A stretch of DNA of 64,000 nucleotides from Terriglobia bacterium (GCA_021324185.1 JAJPJN010000144.1:1-64000); one strand, 5' to 3'; shown: positions 51,496 to 62,459, counted from the stretch's first letter. Translations and numbers: made by a program. Notes: generated by a model not told the origin, from the sequence alone.

Positions 51496-53073
51496 CTAGC
51501 TGATTTTTTCGGCGATGGACTTTGCCTGGACGAACTGCAGCAGATAATCCGGGCCGCCGGCTTTTGAATCCGTCCCAGACATATTGAAGCCACCGAAGGG
51601 ATGAGCGCCGACCATGGCTCCGGTGCATTTCCGGTTGATGTAGAGATTGCCCACGAAAAACCGTTTTCTCGCCTTTTCGGCCTTTGCCGGGTTGTTGGTG
51701 AATACAGCTCCGGTCAATCCGTACTCGGAATCATTGGCAAGCTGTAGCGCGTGGTCAAAGTCCTTGGCTTTAGTCACGGCCAGCACGGGGCCGAAGATCT
51801 CTTCCTGGAAAATGGTGGCCTTCGAATCGACGTCGGCGATCACGGTGGGCTTAACAAAATAGCCCTCACCGCCGGCCTTTTCGCCACCCGTGATGAGGCG
51901 GCCTTCTTTCTTGCCTTTTTCAATGTAGTTGAGGATAGTCTTCTGGGCGCGCGCGCTGATTACCGGCCCCATGTAATTGTGGAAATCGTCGGACGAGCCG
52001 ACAGTCAAACCTTCAACCTTTTCTTTCAATTTGTCGAGGAACTCGTTATAAACAGGCTCGTCGACGATGGCGCGGGAGCAGGCGGAGCATTTCTGGCCCT
52101 GGTAGCCGAAGGCGGAATAGAGCACGCCCAGAACCGCCTGATCGAGGTTCGATTCCCGGTCGACAACAATCGCGTCCTTGCCGCCCATTTCTGCGATGAC
52201 GCGTTTGATCCAGATCTGGCCTTTCGGCGTTTTAGCAGCCAGTTCGTTAATGCGGAGGCCGACATCGCGCGAACCGGTAAAAGAGACGAAGCGGGTTTTC
52301 GGATGCGTAACAATTGTGTCGCCGATGGCGGCGCCACTTCCGGTCAAGAGCGCAAAGCTTTTTGCGGGAAATCCAGCTTCGATCAATACTTCTGCGAACT
52401 TGGCTGCAATGGTGGGAGTTTCACTTGAAGGTTTTAGGACCACTGTATTGCCCACTACAAGCGCAGCGGTGGTCATGCCGACCATGATGGCGAGGGGGAA
52501 ATTCCAGGGTGGAATGACTACGCCCACGCCAAGCGGCACATAGACCATCTCGTCGTGCTCGCCGGGAAGCTGGACGACCGGCTCCGGATTGGCCAATTTC
52601 AATGCCTGGCGGGCGTAATACTCGCAGAAGTCGATGGCTTCGGCGATTTCGGCTTCGGCTTCCACCCAGGTCTTGCCGGCTTCATAGACCAGCCAGGCGT
52701 CGAATTCAAATTTGCGCTCGCGGAAGATGGCGGCAGCGCGCAGCAACATATCGACACGATCCTGCATCGGCAGTTCCGCCCAGGTCGGGAAATATTCGTA
52801 AGCGGATTCCACGGCATCGCGCGCGTCCTGCTCGGTTCCCTTCTGGTGGATGCCGATGATCTCCGAAGGGCGCGAGGGATTGACGGACTCGAATTTATCC
52901 CGCGACGTGCGCCGCTCGCCGGCAATCAGCAATTGGTATTCTTTGCCGAATTCGGAGCGCACCTTTTCGAGGGCGCGCCGCATGGCTTGTGCGTTCTCAG
53001 TCTTGGTGAAATCCGTATACGGTTCGTTCTTGAACGGAGCAAGAGTAGTGGGTGGAGTAGCAACGGCAGACAT
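51496..53073 (-). CDS. 1-Pyrroline-5-carboxylate dehydrogenase (L-glutamate gamma-semialdehyde dehydrogenase)
   Basis: A 525-residue aldehyde dehydrogenase that oxidises the proline breakdown product to glutamate with NAD. The RocA/PutA-type signs are FKNEPYTDFTKTENAQAMRR near the start, VVIPPWNFPLAIMVGMTTAA, the catalytic Glu in AEMGGKDAIVV, catalytic Cys in YQGQKCSACSRAIV, and the end GTDSKAGGPDYLLQFVQAKS. All active residues are present. No proline dehydrogenase gene is adjacent, which is slightly unusual. The stop lies only four bases from the IS fragment, so insertion or deletion nearly reached the gene. Confidence 0.95.
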   Translation of the reverse strand: MSAVATPPTTLAPFKNEPYTDFTKTENAQAMRRALEKVRSEFGKEYQLLIAGERRTSRDKFESVNPSRPSEIIGIHQKGTEQDARDAVESAYEYFPTWAELPMQDRVDMLLRAAAIFRERKFEFDAWLVYEAGKTWVEAEAEIAEAIDFCEYYARQALKLANPEPVVQLPGEHDEMVYVPLGVGVVIPPWNFPLAIMVGMTTAALVVGNTVVLKPSSETPTIAAKFAEVLIEAGFPAKSFALLTGSGAAIGDTIVTHPKTRFVSFTGSRDVGLRINELAAKTPKGQIWIKRVIAEMGGKDAIVVDRESNLDQAVLGVLYSAFGYQGQKCSACSRAIVDEPVYNEFLDKLKEKVEGLTVGSSDDFHNYMGPVISARAQKTILNYIEKGKKEGRLITGGEKAGGEGYFVKPTVIADVDSKATIFQEEIFGPVLAVTKAKDFDHALQLANDSEYGLTGAVFTNNPAKAEKARKRFFVGNLYINRKCTGAMVGAHPFGGFNMSGTDSKAGGPDYLLQFVQAKSIAEKIS

Positions 53074-53114
53074 AATTTGGCTGGATACCTTCTTTTTGAT
53101 GACTCCGACGCGGA

Positions 53115-53396
53115 TTAGATGCGATCCTCAATCGTCTTTTCCGCGATTTTGCGGCCGCGCTCAAACATAGCTGCGGCATCTTCGGCTATTTCCCGGCCGC
53201 GCTCATAGAGCTCGCGACCTCGTTCAAAAAGATCCTGGCTCGATTCGAGGAAGTTTTTCTTGCCGCGTTCGGCCTGGCGCGCCAGACGATGGCGGGTACG
53301 TTCTCCCGATTCAGGCGCCAGCAGAAGAGCCACCGCTGCGCCCAAGACTGCTCCTCCAAAAAACCACAAAAAGACATTGCTGCTATCGCGTTCCAT
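53115..53396 (-). CDS. YtxH-domain small membrane protein
   Basis: A 93-residue protein with one N-terminal helix (NVFLWFFGGAVLGAAVALLL), the YtxH motif APESGERTRHRLARQAERG, and a long charged amphipathic helix with repeating FERGRELYERGREIAED segments. YtxH proteins are small stress-linked membrane proteins of unclear function. It lies 41 bp upstream of the P5C dehydrogenase gene on the same strand. Confidence 0.85.
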   Translation of the reverse strand: MERDSSNVFLWFFGGAVLGAAVALLLAPESGERTRHRLARQAERGKKNFLESSQDLFERGRELYERGREIAEDAAAMFERGRKIAEKTIEDRI

Positions 53397-53434
53397 TTTT
53401 CCTCCGATTACATTCTATGTCCCGCGCGGCCGGT

Positions 53435-55921
53435 TTATCGAAAAGCTTCAATTTCGACGTTGTTTCCATCGGTACGAAAGGTCAGCAGGCCGCGCTGGTC
53501 GGTGCGGAAGACCTGGGTATGGTGCTCGGCCAGCCGGGCCAGAACGTCCGGGTGCGGATGATGGAACTGATTGAGATATCCGTCCGAGATAAATGCAAAG
53601 CTTGGCTGAAGCTGATCGAGAAATGGCTCTGAAGAAGATGTACGGCTGCCATGATGGCCTACCTTCAACAGGGTGATCGGCCGCAGTTCCCCGCTTTCGA
53701 GCATGCCGGCTTCGACCGGGCGCTCGGCATCCCCCGTCAGGAGAATGCGGCGGCGGCCATAGGTGACTTCAAAAACAAGCGAATCATTGTTTCCCGGCGC
53801 AGCGGCAGGGGTGTAATCGGGGCCGGGCGCGAGAAAGCGAATTTTTGTGCCGCCGATGGCAAGCGGCGGTGAATTACGATTCAAAGCCAAAATCTGAACA
53901 TGATCGGCGGCAGCGTGCGCGCGGACATTTTCCCAGGCATCGCTTTCCGGTTCAGCGCCGGTCCAGAGCGCGCGCGGGTGGAAATTGTCCAGTATCGCCG
54001 GAAGCCCCGCCATATGATCCGAATGGCCGTGCGTGAGGACTGCGTAATCCAGGTGGTGGATGCGGCGGGACCATAGATAGGGCGAGACTACGTCCTCACC
54101 CATATCGATTTGGGGCTTGCGCTGCATGCGCTCCAATCCGGGGAAGCCGCCGGCATCGACGAGCATGGTCTCGCCATCGGGAAACACGAGCAGCAGGCTG
54201 TCGCCCTGGCTTACATCGATAGCAGTCAGTTCCAGCAGCTTTGGCTTAATCTGTGGCGGCCAAGGCTGCCAGCACACAACGGCGAATGCGAGCAGCGAAA
54301 ACGCTAGCGCAGAGGCGACATAGCGCCGGCGGCGAATGGCAAGCGAGAGCACGGCCAGCGAAATAGAAAAGACAATCGCGATCCAAAGGGGCAGCGTCGC
54401 GATGCGCCATGCCGGTTCCAGGCGAACGTGCCAGCTTGCCACGTGCTCCGCCAGATGCAGCAAAAGGCCGGTAAGCAACGCCAGGGCTTGCCAGCCGGTA
54501 GCGATGGCAGCGAACCCGGCCGGTACGACAAGCGAGAGCAGCGGAATCACGATGATATTGGCCGAAAGACCGGTGATCGAGAGCCTGTGGAAGTAACTGA
54601 CCATCGGCAAAGCGAGACCGAATTGCACGCAGGCTGAAACGATCACCGCATCGGCTACAAAAGCACCGGCGCGCGCCCCGGCAGCTACGATCCAAAGCGA
54701 CCATTGCCGCCGCAAGCGGGTCCAGAGGCTCAGCGTGTGCGCCAGCAGACGAAGTTCCGTGCGCCATTGCGCGGCGGCAGGCGCCACCTGGGCGTCATAG
54801 GCACTCTGATCGAAGCGCTTGATGGCCGCCCGTAGCGGCTCGGTGGTGCGTTCCATTACCGGTATAGCGAAAACGGCAATGGCTGCGGCGGATAGGAATG
54901 ACAATTGAAAGCTCGGGTCGAACAGCTCGTCCGGATCGAAAATCAAATAGACAATTCCGACGGCCGCCAGCATGTTCAAAATGCGTGTTTTGCGGAAACA
55001 GTAGCTGGCAATCACGAAGAGAGTAAAGCCACCGGCGGCGCGTACAACCGGCGAACTGAAGCCGGAAATGAAGGCGTACATCCAGCTCGCAGCGCCCGCC
55101 GCGAGAAGCGCCTGCATGCGGCGGCAGCGAAAGATCCGAAGAATGGTCAGGATGGTTAAGGCAAGTACGGAGATGTGCTGGCCGGAGATGACCAGAGCAT
55201 GATAGGTTCCGGTAACGCGAAAATCGTTGGTCCAGCGCCGCTCGACGCCGCTGGTTTCGCCGATCAGCGTCGCCTGTAGCAGCGCGGCTGTGTGCTGATC
55301 ATTGGGGTAGAGTGCGGCAAGTCGCGCGAGCGCCCAAGTTCGAATCGCAAAGAGGGCGCCGGCAAAGCGCGAGCCACAGCGGCCGTTCACAACGTGAATA
55401 TCCGCGGGGCCGGCAACGCTTGCGGTCCAATAGATATGTTGCGCGGCGAGATAGCCGGCGTAATCAAAGGCGTCGGGATTTTGAAAGTTGCGCGGCAGGC
55501 GCACCTTCGCTACGGCTTCCACCCGCTGGCCATAGTCAAGCGCAAGCTGCTGATCTCCCTTCAAATTTACGGAAACCCGCGCCTGGGCATTTTTGCCGAG
55601 ATCGAGGGTAAATTGCTCCCGGTTTGGTGAGAAGACAGGCGGATTGGTGACGCAGCCGGAAAGGAGAACGGTTTCGGCATCTTCGGCCGAGAGACGCGGG
55701 GCGCGGCCTTGCCGGTGAATGACCTGGGTAGCGATTCCGGCGACAACCAGACAACAGGCTGTGGCCGCGTACTGCATGCGCCGGGTGAGAAGGGTGACCG
55801 CAAGAACGGCGGCACAGAGCGCGGCTGGAATTGCCAGATCACGCAATTCAAAGAAATAAAAATGCGCCAGGAGGATTCCCGCAGCCAAGGCGACGGAGGG
55901 AAGCACCAGCGGTTCGCGCAC
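53435..55921 (-). CDS. comEC: ComEC/Rec2 DNA-uptake channel protein
   Basis: An 828-residue polytopic protein that carries single-stranded DNA across the inner membrane during natural transformation. N-terminal helices (VALAAGILLAHFYFFELRDL), an OB-like periplasmic part (NREQFTLDLGKNAQARVSVN, GQRVEAVAKVRLPRNFQNPD), the competence core with LVISGQHISVLALTILTILR, and a C-terminal metallo-beta-lactamase-like domain (LTAIDVSQGDSLLLVFPDG, LTHGHSDHMAGLPAIL, LLKVGHHGSRTSSSEPFL). The HxHxDH metal motif is intact. No other competence gene in the window except the pilus-like operon. Confidence 0.93.
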   Translation of the reverse strand: MREPLVLPSVALAAGILLAHFYFFELRDLAIPAALCAAVLAVTLLTRRMQYAATACCLVVAGIATQVIHRQGRAPRLSAEDAETVLLSGCVTNPPVFSPNREQFTLDLGKNAQARVSVNLKGDQQLALDYGQRVEAVAKVRLPRNFQNPDAFDYAGYLAAQHIYWTASVAGPADIHVVNGRCGSRFAGALFAIRTWALARLAALYPNDQHTAALLQATLIGETSGVERRWTNDFRVTGTYHALVISGQHISVLALTILTILRIFRCRRMQALLAAGAASWMYAFISGFSSPVVRAAGGFTLFVIASYCFRKTRILNMLAAVGIVYLIFDPDELFDPSFQLSFLSAAAIAVFAIPVMERTTEPLRAAIKRFDQSAYDAQVAPAAAQWRTELRLLAHTLSLWTRLRRQWSLWIVAAGARAGAFVADAVIVSACVQFGLALPMVSYFHRLSITGLSANIIVIPLLSLVVPAGFAAIATGWQALALLTGLLLHLAEHVASWHVRLEPAWRIATLPLWIAIVFSISLAVLSLAIRRRRYVASALAFSLLAFAVVCWQPWPPQIKPKLLELTAIDVSQGDSLLLVFPDGETMLVDAGGFPGLERMQRKPQIDMGEDVVSPYLWSRRIHHLDYAVLTHGHSDHMAGLPAILDNFHPRALWTGAEPESDAWENVRAHAAADHVQILALNRNSPPLAIGGTKIRFLAPGPDYTPAAAPGNNDSLVFEVTYGRRRILLTGDAERPVEAGMLESGELRPITLLKVGHHGSRTSSSEPFLDQLQPSFAFISDGYLNQFHHPHPDVLARLAEHHTQVFRTDQRGLLTFRTDGNNVEIEAFR

Positions 55922-55954
55922 ATGAAAAAAGTGCGCTGCAGGCGGAATTTTTCG

Positions 55955-58478
55955 CTATTCGTTTCGCAGGGCCCGGACGGGGTCAACGCGGGAAGCACGC
56001 CACGCCGGCACATAGCCGGCCACGACACCGAGCAATAAGATCAGCATCACGGCACTTCCGAATACCACCGGATCAACGGGTTGCAAGCCGACGAGCTGGC
56101 TCTTAATCAGGCGGATAACGAATCCGGATAGAAGCAGCCCGGCTGCCAGGCCCGCCAGAAGCATTGCGCCCATGTCCGTCAGCACCATGGCGATAACGGC
56201 CTTTGCTTCCGCGCCTACGGCCATGCGAATGCCGATTTCCGTTGTGCGCTGGGAAACCGCATAGGCAAGCACGCCGTAGATGCCGATGGCCGCAAGCAGG
56301 AGCGCCAAGCAGGCGAAGATGGATGTCATGCGCGCGATGAGCTGATCGGTCCGGACCCGATCGTTAACCAGTTCGGTAACAGGCCGGGCGAGAGAAATGA
56401 TAGCGTTGGGCTCAACTCTCGTCAGAGCCCGGCGGAGTGAATTGAGTTCGGCCAGCGGATCGAGAATCGTGCGCACTTCGAAATAGACCGAGTCAGGAAT
56501 CTCAGGAACGCCCTGCTGAAGAGCGGAATAAAAGCGCGGGCGAACCGGGCCGCGCAGGCCATGATCCAGCGTGTCTTTGGAGACGCCGATAATTTCGAAG
56601 CTCATCCGCTTGTCTCCATAAACGTCGGTGACGTGCTTACCGATGGGATTTCTATTGGCAAAGAAGATCTTCGCGAATGCCTGATTAATGACACATACAG
56701 GCGGGCCTCCGGGCTGATCGCGTTCATTGATCTCCCGGCCCAGCAACATCGGTATGGCGAGCGTGGAGAAATAATGCGGCCCGACTTCATCCCAGCGCGA
56801 ATTTCGATCATCCTTGCCTTTGGCTGTATAGCCTTCCACCTGGACGTCATCAGCGGATTCGGTGCCGGTCAACAGACCGTTTTCCGAGTAGGCAACGCCG
56901 CGGATTCCAGGGGTGGCGGCAAAGGCGTCGCGCAATCTGTCGTAGAGCCGCACAAGCTGCTTATCTTTGTAGCCCGCGCCGGTTCCATCCACACGCAGGA
57001 TCAGCAGCCGCTCGCGCGTGTAACCCAAATCGACGTGCTGCAAATTCAGAAGCGTGCGCAGGAACAGTCCGGCCCCGACCAGAAGCGCGAGCGAAAGCGC
57101 AACCTGCGCGATGACGAAGAGCTTGTTCAAGCGGAGCTTGCCGGCAGAGGCAGTCATGCCGCCCGCGCCTTCGCGCAGCGCCGTGCCGATTTCCGTACGG
57201 GCGGCGCGCAGAGCCGGCGCAAGTCCCGATAAAGCGGTGGTGAACACGGCAATTCCAGCCGTGAAGAGCAGAACACGCCAATCCAGGCTGATGCCCAGCC
57301 GCACGGGATTGGCGGGCGTGGAGACCATTCGCACCAGAACATTTGCTCCGGTTTGCGCGAGCAACAGGCCGCCGCATGCGCCCAGAACCGAGAGGATGAG
57401 GCTTTCCGTGAGTAGCTGGCGAATGACACGGAACTTATTGGCGCCGAGGGCGAGGCGTATCATCACCTCACGGCGCCGGGTGTTGGCGCGCGCTAACAAC
57501 AAATTGGTTACGTTCACGCAGCAGATGAGGAGGACAGCGGCGACAGCGGCGAAAGATCACGAGCAACGGCTGTTGGACCTGCTCGCGAAGATTGGAGGCT
57601 CCCTGCGCGGCGGGCCGCAGCTTCAGATACTGATTCATGAACTGCTTCCTCGCCTCAGGCGTCAGCGAGGCATAGCTTGCCTCCAGTTCGCGCTTGAAGA
57701 TTGTGTTGGCTTCAGTCTGCGCCTGCGCGAGAGTGTAGCCGGGCTGCAGACGTCCGAAGACGTGCAGCCACATGACCTTTTCCGTAGGGTCGGGCAGCGG
57801 ATCCAGATAGTCGCGGCCGGGCATGACTGCGAGCGACATAGTCACTGGCGCCCACATATCCGGGTTGGCGCCCACTGTTTCGCCAAAAAAGCCGGGCGGC
57901 GCGACGCCGATCACGGTGAGAATCGCCCGCCGTACTCTAATGGTTTTTCCGAGAATGTCCTGGGCGTGGCCGAACCGCCGCTGCCAATAGTCATAGCTCA
58001 GGACTGCATAGGGAGCCTGCCCGATTTCCTTATCTACCGAAGCATCGAAGAAGCGGCCGATGTAGGGCTGGACTCCGAGGGTTGAAAAGAAGTTGCCGGA
58101 GACCAGGCGAAGATAGATGTCTTCGGTCTGATCGCCTCGGATGACGCCCTGATAGGCCGCCAGACCGCTCTGGGTGGCAAACAGGCCAGAGAGCGAACGC
58201 ATCTGCTGGTGCAGTTCCAGAAATTCCGGGTAACTGAGCAACCCGCGCTCGCCGCCTTCGCTGCCGATTGCAAGCCCGCTGTCGCTGGGATTCGTCAGTA
58301 TAACGAGCTGTTCCGGATGCTTTACCGGAAGCGCCTTCATCAACAGCGTGTCGAGCAGGCTGAAGATGGCGGTATTCGCGCCGGTACCCAGCGCAAGCGA
58401 TAAGACCGCTACGGCAAAAAAGCCGGGCGTGCGCGCCAGTGAGCGCCAGCCGAACTGCAAGTCGTGCCACAGCAGCAT
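55955..58478 (-). pseudogene. ADOP-type MacB/FtsX permease interrupted by one frameshift
   Basis: 58478-57550 gives the first half of an acidobacterial duplicated orphan permease: DLQFGWRSLARTPGFFAVAV, GTGANTAIFSLLDTLLMKAL, YDYWQRRFGHAQDILGKTI. The second half, from about 57560 down to 55955, is in another frame: AAVLLICCVNVTNLLLARAN, GISLDWRVLLFTAGIAVFT, YGVLAYAVSQRTTEIGIRMA, VDPVRALRNE. The total length is one base more than a multiple of three. The shift is in the helix after QPLLVIF, where one extra C in a C/G-rich stretch would explain it. About 840 residues if joined, the normal size. It could be a young pseudogene or a sequencing error. Confidence 0.85.
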
Positions 58479-58565
58479 ATCTGGTTTATATCAGCATGCA
58501 GCGCGCTAAGCTAAGTGGCTGAAAAAGCTGATGAGCGCAGGTGTAGCGTGTCCGCTTTTGGAACC

Positions 58566-61500
58566 TTACCAGACCAGCCGCGCACCCAGTTGCACGCGGC
58601 GCGGCGTATTCGCCTGAGCGCCGATGATGCCGAAGGTGGAACTGGTCGGGTTCAGATTGGGAGCCGCAAAGCCGACACGATTTGTTGTGTTGAAGGTTTC
58701 GAAACGAATCTGCAGCTTGGCTCCCGTCTCGCTGAAGACGAAATCTTTCAATAGGGACGCATCCAGATTTTTCGTCGCGTCGGCTCGCAGATTGTTGAAC
58801 ATGGTATCGAACGTTCGGATATTAAAAACCAACTGCTGGCTCGATACGGTGTCGAACTGCGAAATATCGAACGCATGGCCGTCCGGCTGGTGCGGGTTGA
58901 AGTTCAGCGGGCCGCCGTAGTAGATCACGTTTCCCCATGCAAGCGGTGGCCCGGATTGGAAGGTAATGTTGGCGTTGACAACCCATCCGCCGAACAGCGC
59001 ATTGGCCCAACGGGAGTTCAGGTCGAGAGCGCCGCCGCGACCGATTGGAAGCTGATAGACCACTGCCGCCACTTCGCGCAGCGGGCGCGAATCGGAGCTA
59101 ATTACTTTCTCAGGCCGCGTGTCGGTATCGTTCAGATAATTGACGCGGTCGATCTGTTTGCTCCAGATAAAGTTGTTTATGAATTGCAATCCGTGCGTAA
59201 CCCGCTTTTGCACACGCACATCGAGACTTTCGAAATAGGAGCTGCCTGCGCTCGCCCCCTGCTCCAGGATTCCGTTCGGGGTCCCGGTTGTGGATGCGGT
59301 AGGAACGCCCGGCACACTATATTGCGGAAACGGAAGCAACAACTGATCTAACGCGATGGTTGAATTGTTCAATGAGCCCGCATTCGGAACCAGTCCGGCA
59401 AATGGATTTTTGACGGGCGTTGTCAGCAATGTATTCAGCGCGTTATTCCGAACGGTTGTGGAAGGCGACAGATCCTGGCGCGGGATGGGGTCCAACTGCG
59501 TTGCGATGGGCAAGCGCACGGCGTGACTGCCGATATACGCCGCCTCAACGACAATTTGGCCGGGAAATTCGTGCTGGATACTAAAATCCCAGCGAATGTC
59601 GTATGGATTCGTCACGTTCGGATTGAAGAACGCGATGCCCTGACCGATGAAAGCGCCGGGGCCCACGCTACTGCCCTGGGGCAGGATTCCCGTGGGGAAC
59701 GCATTACTCAAGGTGAACAGCGGCGTGATGTTGCTGTTGTTGTTATAGACCGTGTTGGTGCTGAATCCGGGCTGCTGCACGCGATACAGGTTGCTGAGAT
59801 TTTCGCTTCCATCGGTAACGCTGTTATCGAATAGCTCCACAGGAAAGACGAAGACACCGAAGCCGCCGCGGATGACCGTTTTATTTCCCAGTGCGGCAGG
59901 CGTCCAGGCAGCCCCGATGCGAGGGCTGAAGAAGCCCCAGATGGTGTGGTAAAGCTGGCGGTTCTGGGGAGTGGCATACATCAGGCCGCCGAGCGTGTTG
60001 AACTGGCCGGGCGGCGGCAGCAGCGCGAGTTGGGATGAGGTGTAGGCGCCCGAGTTGTACAGCGATGCATAAGCAGACGCAGCCGCGGGGCTGATGGGGT
60101 TGGTGATCAATGGATTAAATCCGTTGACCGCGCGGTTGAACAATTCAGTCGCCGGAGACTCGTGTTCAAAGCGTATGCCGAGATTTAACGTCAGATTCGG
60201 CCTGGCGCGCCAGTCATCCTGCAGGAATGCGGCTTGATAGGTGGCGCCTACGGTGCTCGCCGTATTGTTGGCAAAGCTGGCGGAGGTGGGCAATCCGAGC
60301 AGGAAGTCCGCCATATCTGCGCCGAACGGAGGGGGAGTGGCGTTGTAAGCCGGACCGTTGGTCCAGTTTGCCGTGCTGGTCAAACTACTGCCGAAGGCAA
60401 ATGTGCCGGCGGAGGCGCCTTTGGTGAAGGAACTCCAGCGGTAATCGCGCAGGTCCACACCGAATTTCACCGTGTGATTGCCCGCAACCTTCACGAACTG
60501 CACATAGCCCTGATAGGTGTCGTATGTATCGCTGCCATCCGAGTTGTAGCCAAGACACTGGAAGCTGATTTGCGCGCCGCCGGCATAGCTGCATCCGGAA
60601 AAGGTGATGTACGGAAACTGCGGCTGCACCGAAGAGGTTTGCATATAAGACGGGAAGCCGAGTGAGGTGAGATTAAAGCCGTCGCTCGGATTCGAGTGCA
60701 CCTCGATATAGCGGGTCCAGGCCAGCCGGACATCCATAAACGTTGTCGCCGAAAAGGTGTGCGTTTCGTCCACATCCGCGCCCTGGTTCAGGCGGTGAAA
60801 ATAGTTGCCTTCCGTGATGTTGGCGGCGCCGAAGTAAGGATTCTTGAACTGCGTGCGATAGTTGTGGCGCGCGGTGGCAAAGAGCTTGTCGTTGTTTCCG
60901 ATATTCCAATCCAACCGGCCGAGTTCGTTGTCAAAAGTGTCTGTATCCACGGCATTGACAATGTAGTTATTTTGCCCGGTGGCTGTGCCGGTACTATTGG
61001 GCGCCGGATAGTACTTCAATATGGCCAGCGCGACGGGATTCAGAAGACTGGCCGGGATGACGTTATTCGGGAACGGCGCGCGCGTGACGACGCCGTTGAC
61101 GGTAGTGGTCGAGAACGGATTGTACAACTGGTATTGCTTTCCGAGCGCCAGCAGCGCTGAGAAATCCCCGTTACGCTCTGCCGCGGTGGGCACGGTGGCG
61201 AAGTTAATGGGACTTCCGGTTTCGAGCGGCGAATTGGCCGGGTCGGAATCCTTCAATCCTTCATAAGCCATGAACCAGAAGAGCTTGTCTCTGCCTTTGA
61301 ATACTTTGGGAATCCAAACCGGCGCGCCCGCGGTAAAGCCCCACTGGTTGTAATGATAGGGCGGCGTAGGCGTGCCCGCTTTGTTGTTGAAAAACGAATT
61401 CGCATCCAGATCGGAGGTTTGGTTGAACCACCAGGCCGAACCGTGCAGTTGATTGGTGCCGCTCTTCGTAATCTGGTTCAGGACGCCACCGCCGGTGTGC

Positions 61501-62231
61501 CCCAGGCTGGCGTCGGATTCGAATGCGTCGACGCGCACTTCGGTGACCGCATCTTGCGGCGGGCTGTATGCCAACTGATTGCCGAATCCGGCGTTGGGAG
61601 CGCCATCGAGCAGACTTTCATTCGAGCCAACCGGCGCGCCGCCGAGGCTGACCTGGGTAGCGGCGGGCTGATCGAACGGGCGTACCGGTCCCGGTTGGAA
61701 AACTGAAATGGCGCCCATGGCCAAGGTATCGAGCATCAGCGGTGTTCGCCCGTTCAACGGAAGATCTTCTACCTCACGCGTTGTGATTACCTGCCCGACG
61801 GTGGCATTGGAGGCCGTGACCAAAGGCGACTCTTCGGTGACGGTGACATTTTCGGTTACGGCGCCAATGGACATTTTGATATCGATGACCGGATGCGCGC
61901 CGGCATCGAGGGTGACGCCTCGCTGCTCGAACGTTTTGAAACCGGGCGCCTCGGCGCTGATGTCGTATTTGCCGGGCGCAAGAAATGGCAGCGTATAGGC
62001 GCCGGAATCAGCAGAAACCGTATCCGCTTTGGCGCCGGTGGCGGTTGCGGTGGCAGTGATTTTCGCTTTGGGAACGGGCGCGCCACTGGGATCGGTAACG
62101 GTGCCGCTGATTGTGGCGCTGGTTTGTCCCCAAGCTGCGCTTGACAGGAGAAGGAGAGCGCACAACCCAACGGGGAGGCGTTGCGCGCGATGCAAATTCG
62201 GTGGGGCGACGTGGCCAATTTTCGACATCAT
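58566..62231 (-). CDS. Oar-like TonB-dependent receptor with carboxypeptidase-regulatory domain
   Basis: A 1221-residue outer-membrane protein. Order: signal peptide (LPVGLCALLLLSSAAWGQ), CarboxypepD_reg domain (ATISGTVTDPSGAPVPKAKI), plug domain (TREVEDLPLNGRTPLMLDTL, and the GGGVLNQITKSGTNQLHGSA motif), then a 22-strand barrel ending in RRVQLGARLVW. No TonB box is clear at the N-terminus, as is usual for Oar-like proteins. The family handles large substrates such as polysaccharides or surface proteins. Stop is 87 bp from the ADOP gene start. Start is ATG 62231 or the next codon, with AAAGGGA at good spacing. Confidence 0.93.
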   Translation of the reverse strand: MMSKIGHVAPPNLHRAQRLPVGLCALLLLSSAAWGQTSATISGTVTDPSGAPVPKAKITATATATGAKADTVSADSGAYTLPFLAPGKYDISAEAPGFKTFEQRGVTLDAGAHPVIDIKMSIGAVTENVTVTEESPLVTASNATVGQVITTREVEDLPLNGRTPLMLDTLAMGAISVFQPGPVRPFDQPAATQVSLGGAPVGSNESLLDGAPNAGFGNQLAYSPPQDAVTEVRVDAFESDASLGHTGGGVLNQITKSGTNQLHGSAWWFNQTSDLDANSFFNNKAGTPTPPYHYNQWGFTAGAPVWIPKVFKGRDKLFWFMAYEGLKDSDPANSPLETGSPINFATVPTAAERNGDFSALLALGKQYQLYNPFSTTTVNGVVTRAPFPNNVIPASLLNPVALAILKYYPAPNSTGTATGQNNYIVNAVDTDTFDNELGRLDWNIGNNDKLFATARHNYRTQFKNPYFGAANITEGNYFHRLNQGADVDETHTFSATTFMDVRLAWTRYIEVHSNPSDGFNLTSLGFPSYMQTSSVQPQFPYITFSGCSYAGGAQISFQCLGYNSDGSDTYDTYQGYVQFVKVAGNHTVKFGVDLRDYRWSSFTKGASAGTFAFGSSLTSTANWTNGPAYNATPPPFGADMADFLLGLPTSASFANNTASTVGATYQAAFLQDDWRARPNLTLNLGIRFEHESPATELFNRAVNGFNPLITNPISPAAASAYASLYNSGAYTSSQLALLPPPGQFNTLGGLMYATPQNRQLYHTIWGFFSPRIGAAWTPAALGNKTVIRGGFGVFVFPVELFDNSVTDGSENLSNLYRVQQPGFSTNTVYNNNSNITPLFTLSNAFPTGILPQGSSVGPGAFIGQGIAFFNPNVTNPYDIRWDFSIQHEFPGQIVVEAAYIGSHAVRLPIATQLDPIPRQDLSPSTTVRNNALNTLLTTPVKNPFAGLVPNAGSLNNSTIALDQLLLPFPQYSVPGVPTASTTGTPNGILEQGASAGSSYFESLDVRVQKRVTHGLQFINNFIWSKQIDRVNYLNDTDTRPEKVISSDSRPLREVAAVVYQLPIGRGGALDLNSRWANALFGGWVVNANITFQSGPPLAWGNVIYYGGPLNFNPHQPDGHAFDISQFDTVSSQQLVFNIRTFDTMFNNLRADATKNLDASLLKDFVFSETGAKLQIRFETFNTTNRVGFAAPNLNPTSSTFGIIGAQANTPRRVQLGARLVW

Positions 62232-62369
62232 AGAAATTCCCTTTATGCTGCGATTCGTAAGAGTACGCTATTGCCTGCACTATAAATCGGGGAATGGGAT
62301 CTCAGAAAGCAGATTATTTGAACGGTGCGTTCAGTCGGACTAAACGGGTTCACTATTGCCGCGGGGGAC

Positions 62370-62398
62370 TTGACAGCGTTGTTAGACTGAGGTTTTAA
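62370..62398 (+). promoter_or_regulatory. Sigma-70-type promoter upstream of the small gene at 62460
   Basis: TTGACA (62370-62375), a perfect -35, then 17 bases and TTTTAA (62393-62398), or TTTAAA with an 18-base spacer. It lies in the 228-bp gap between the receptor (minus) and the small plus-strand gene, about 60 bases before its ATG. The rest of the gap holds no other gene. Confidence 0.55.
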
Positions 62399-62459
62399 AG
62401 ACGTTTTCAAAGCGTCCGATAAAGAATACGATTATTGCGCTCCAAGCAAAACAGGCAGT

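Noticed and set aside
58479-58565. Search for a regulatory element between the receptor and the ADOP gene
   Set aside because: Nothing recognisable in these 87 bases.
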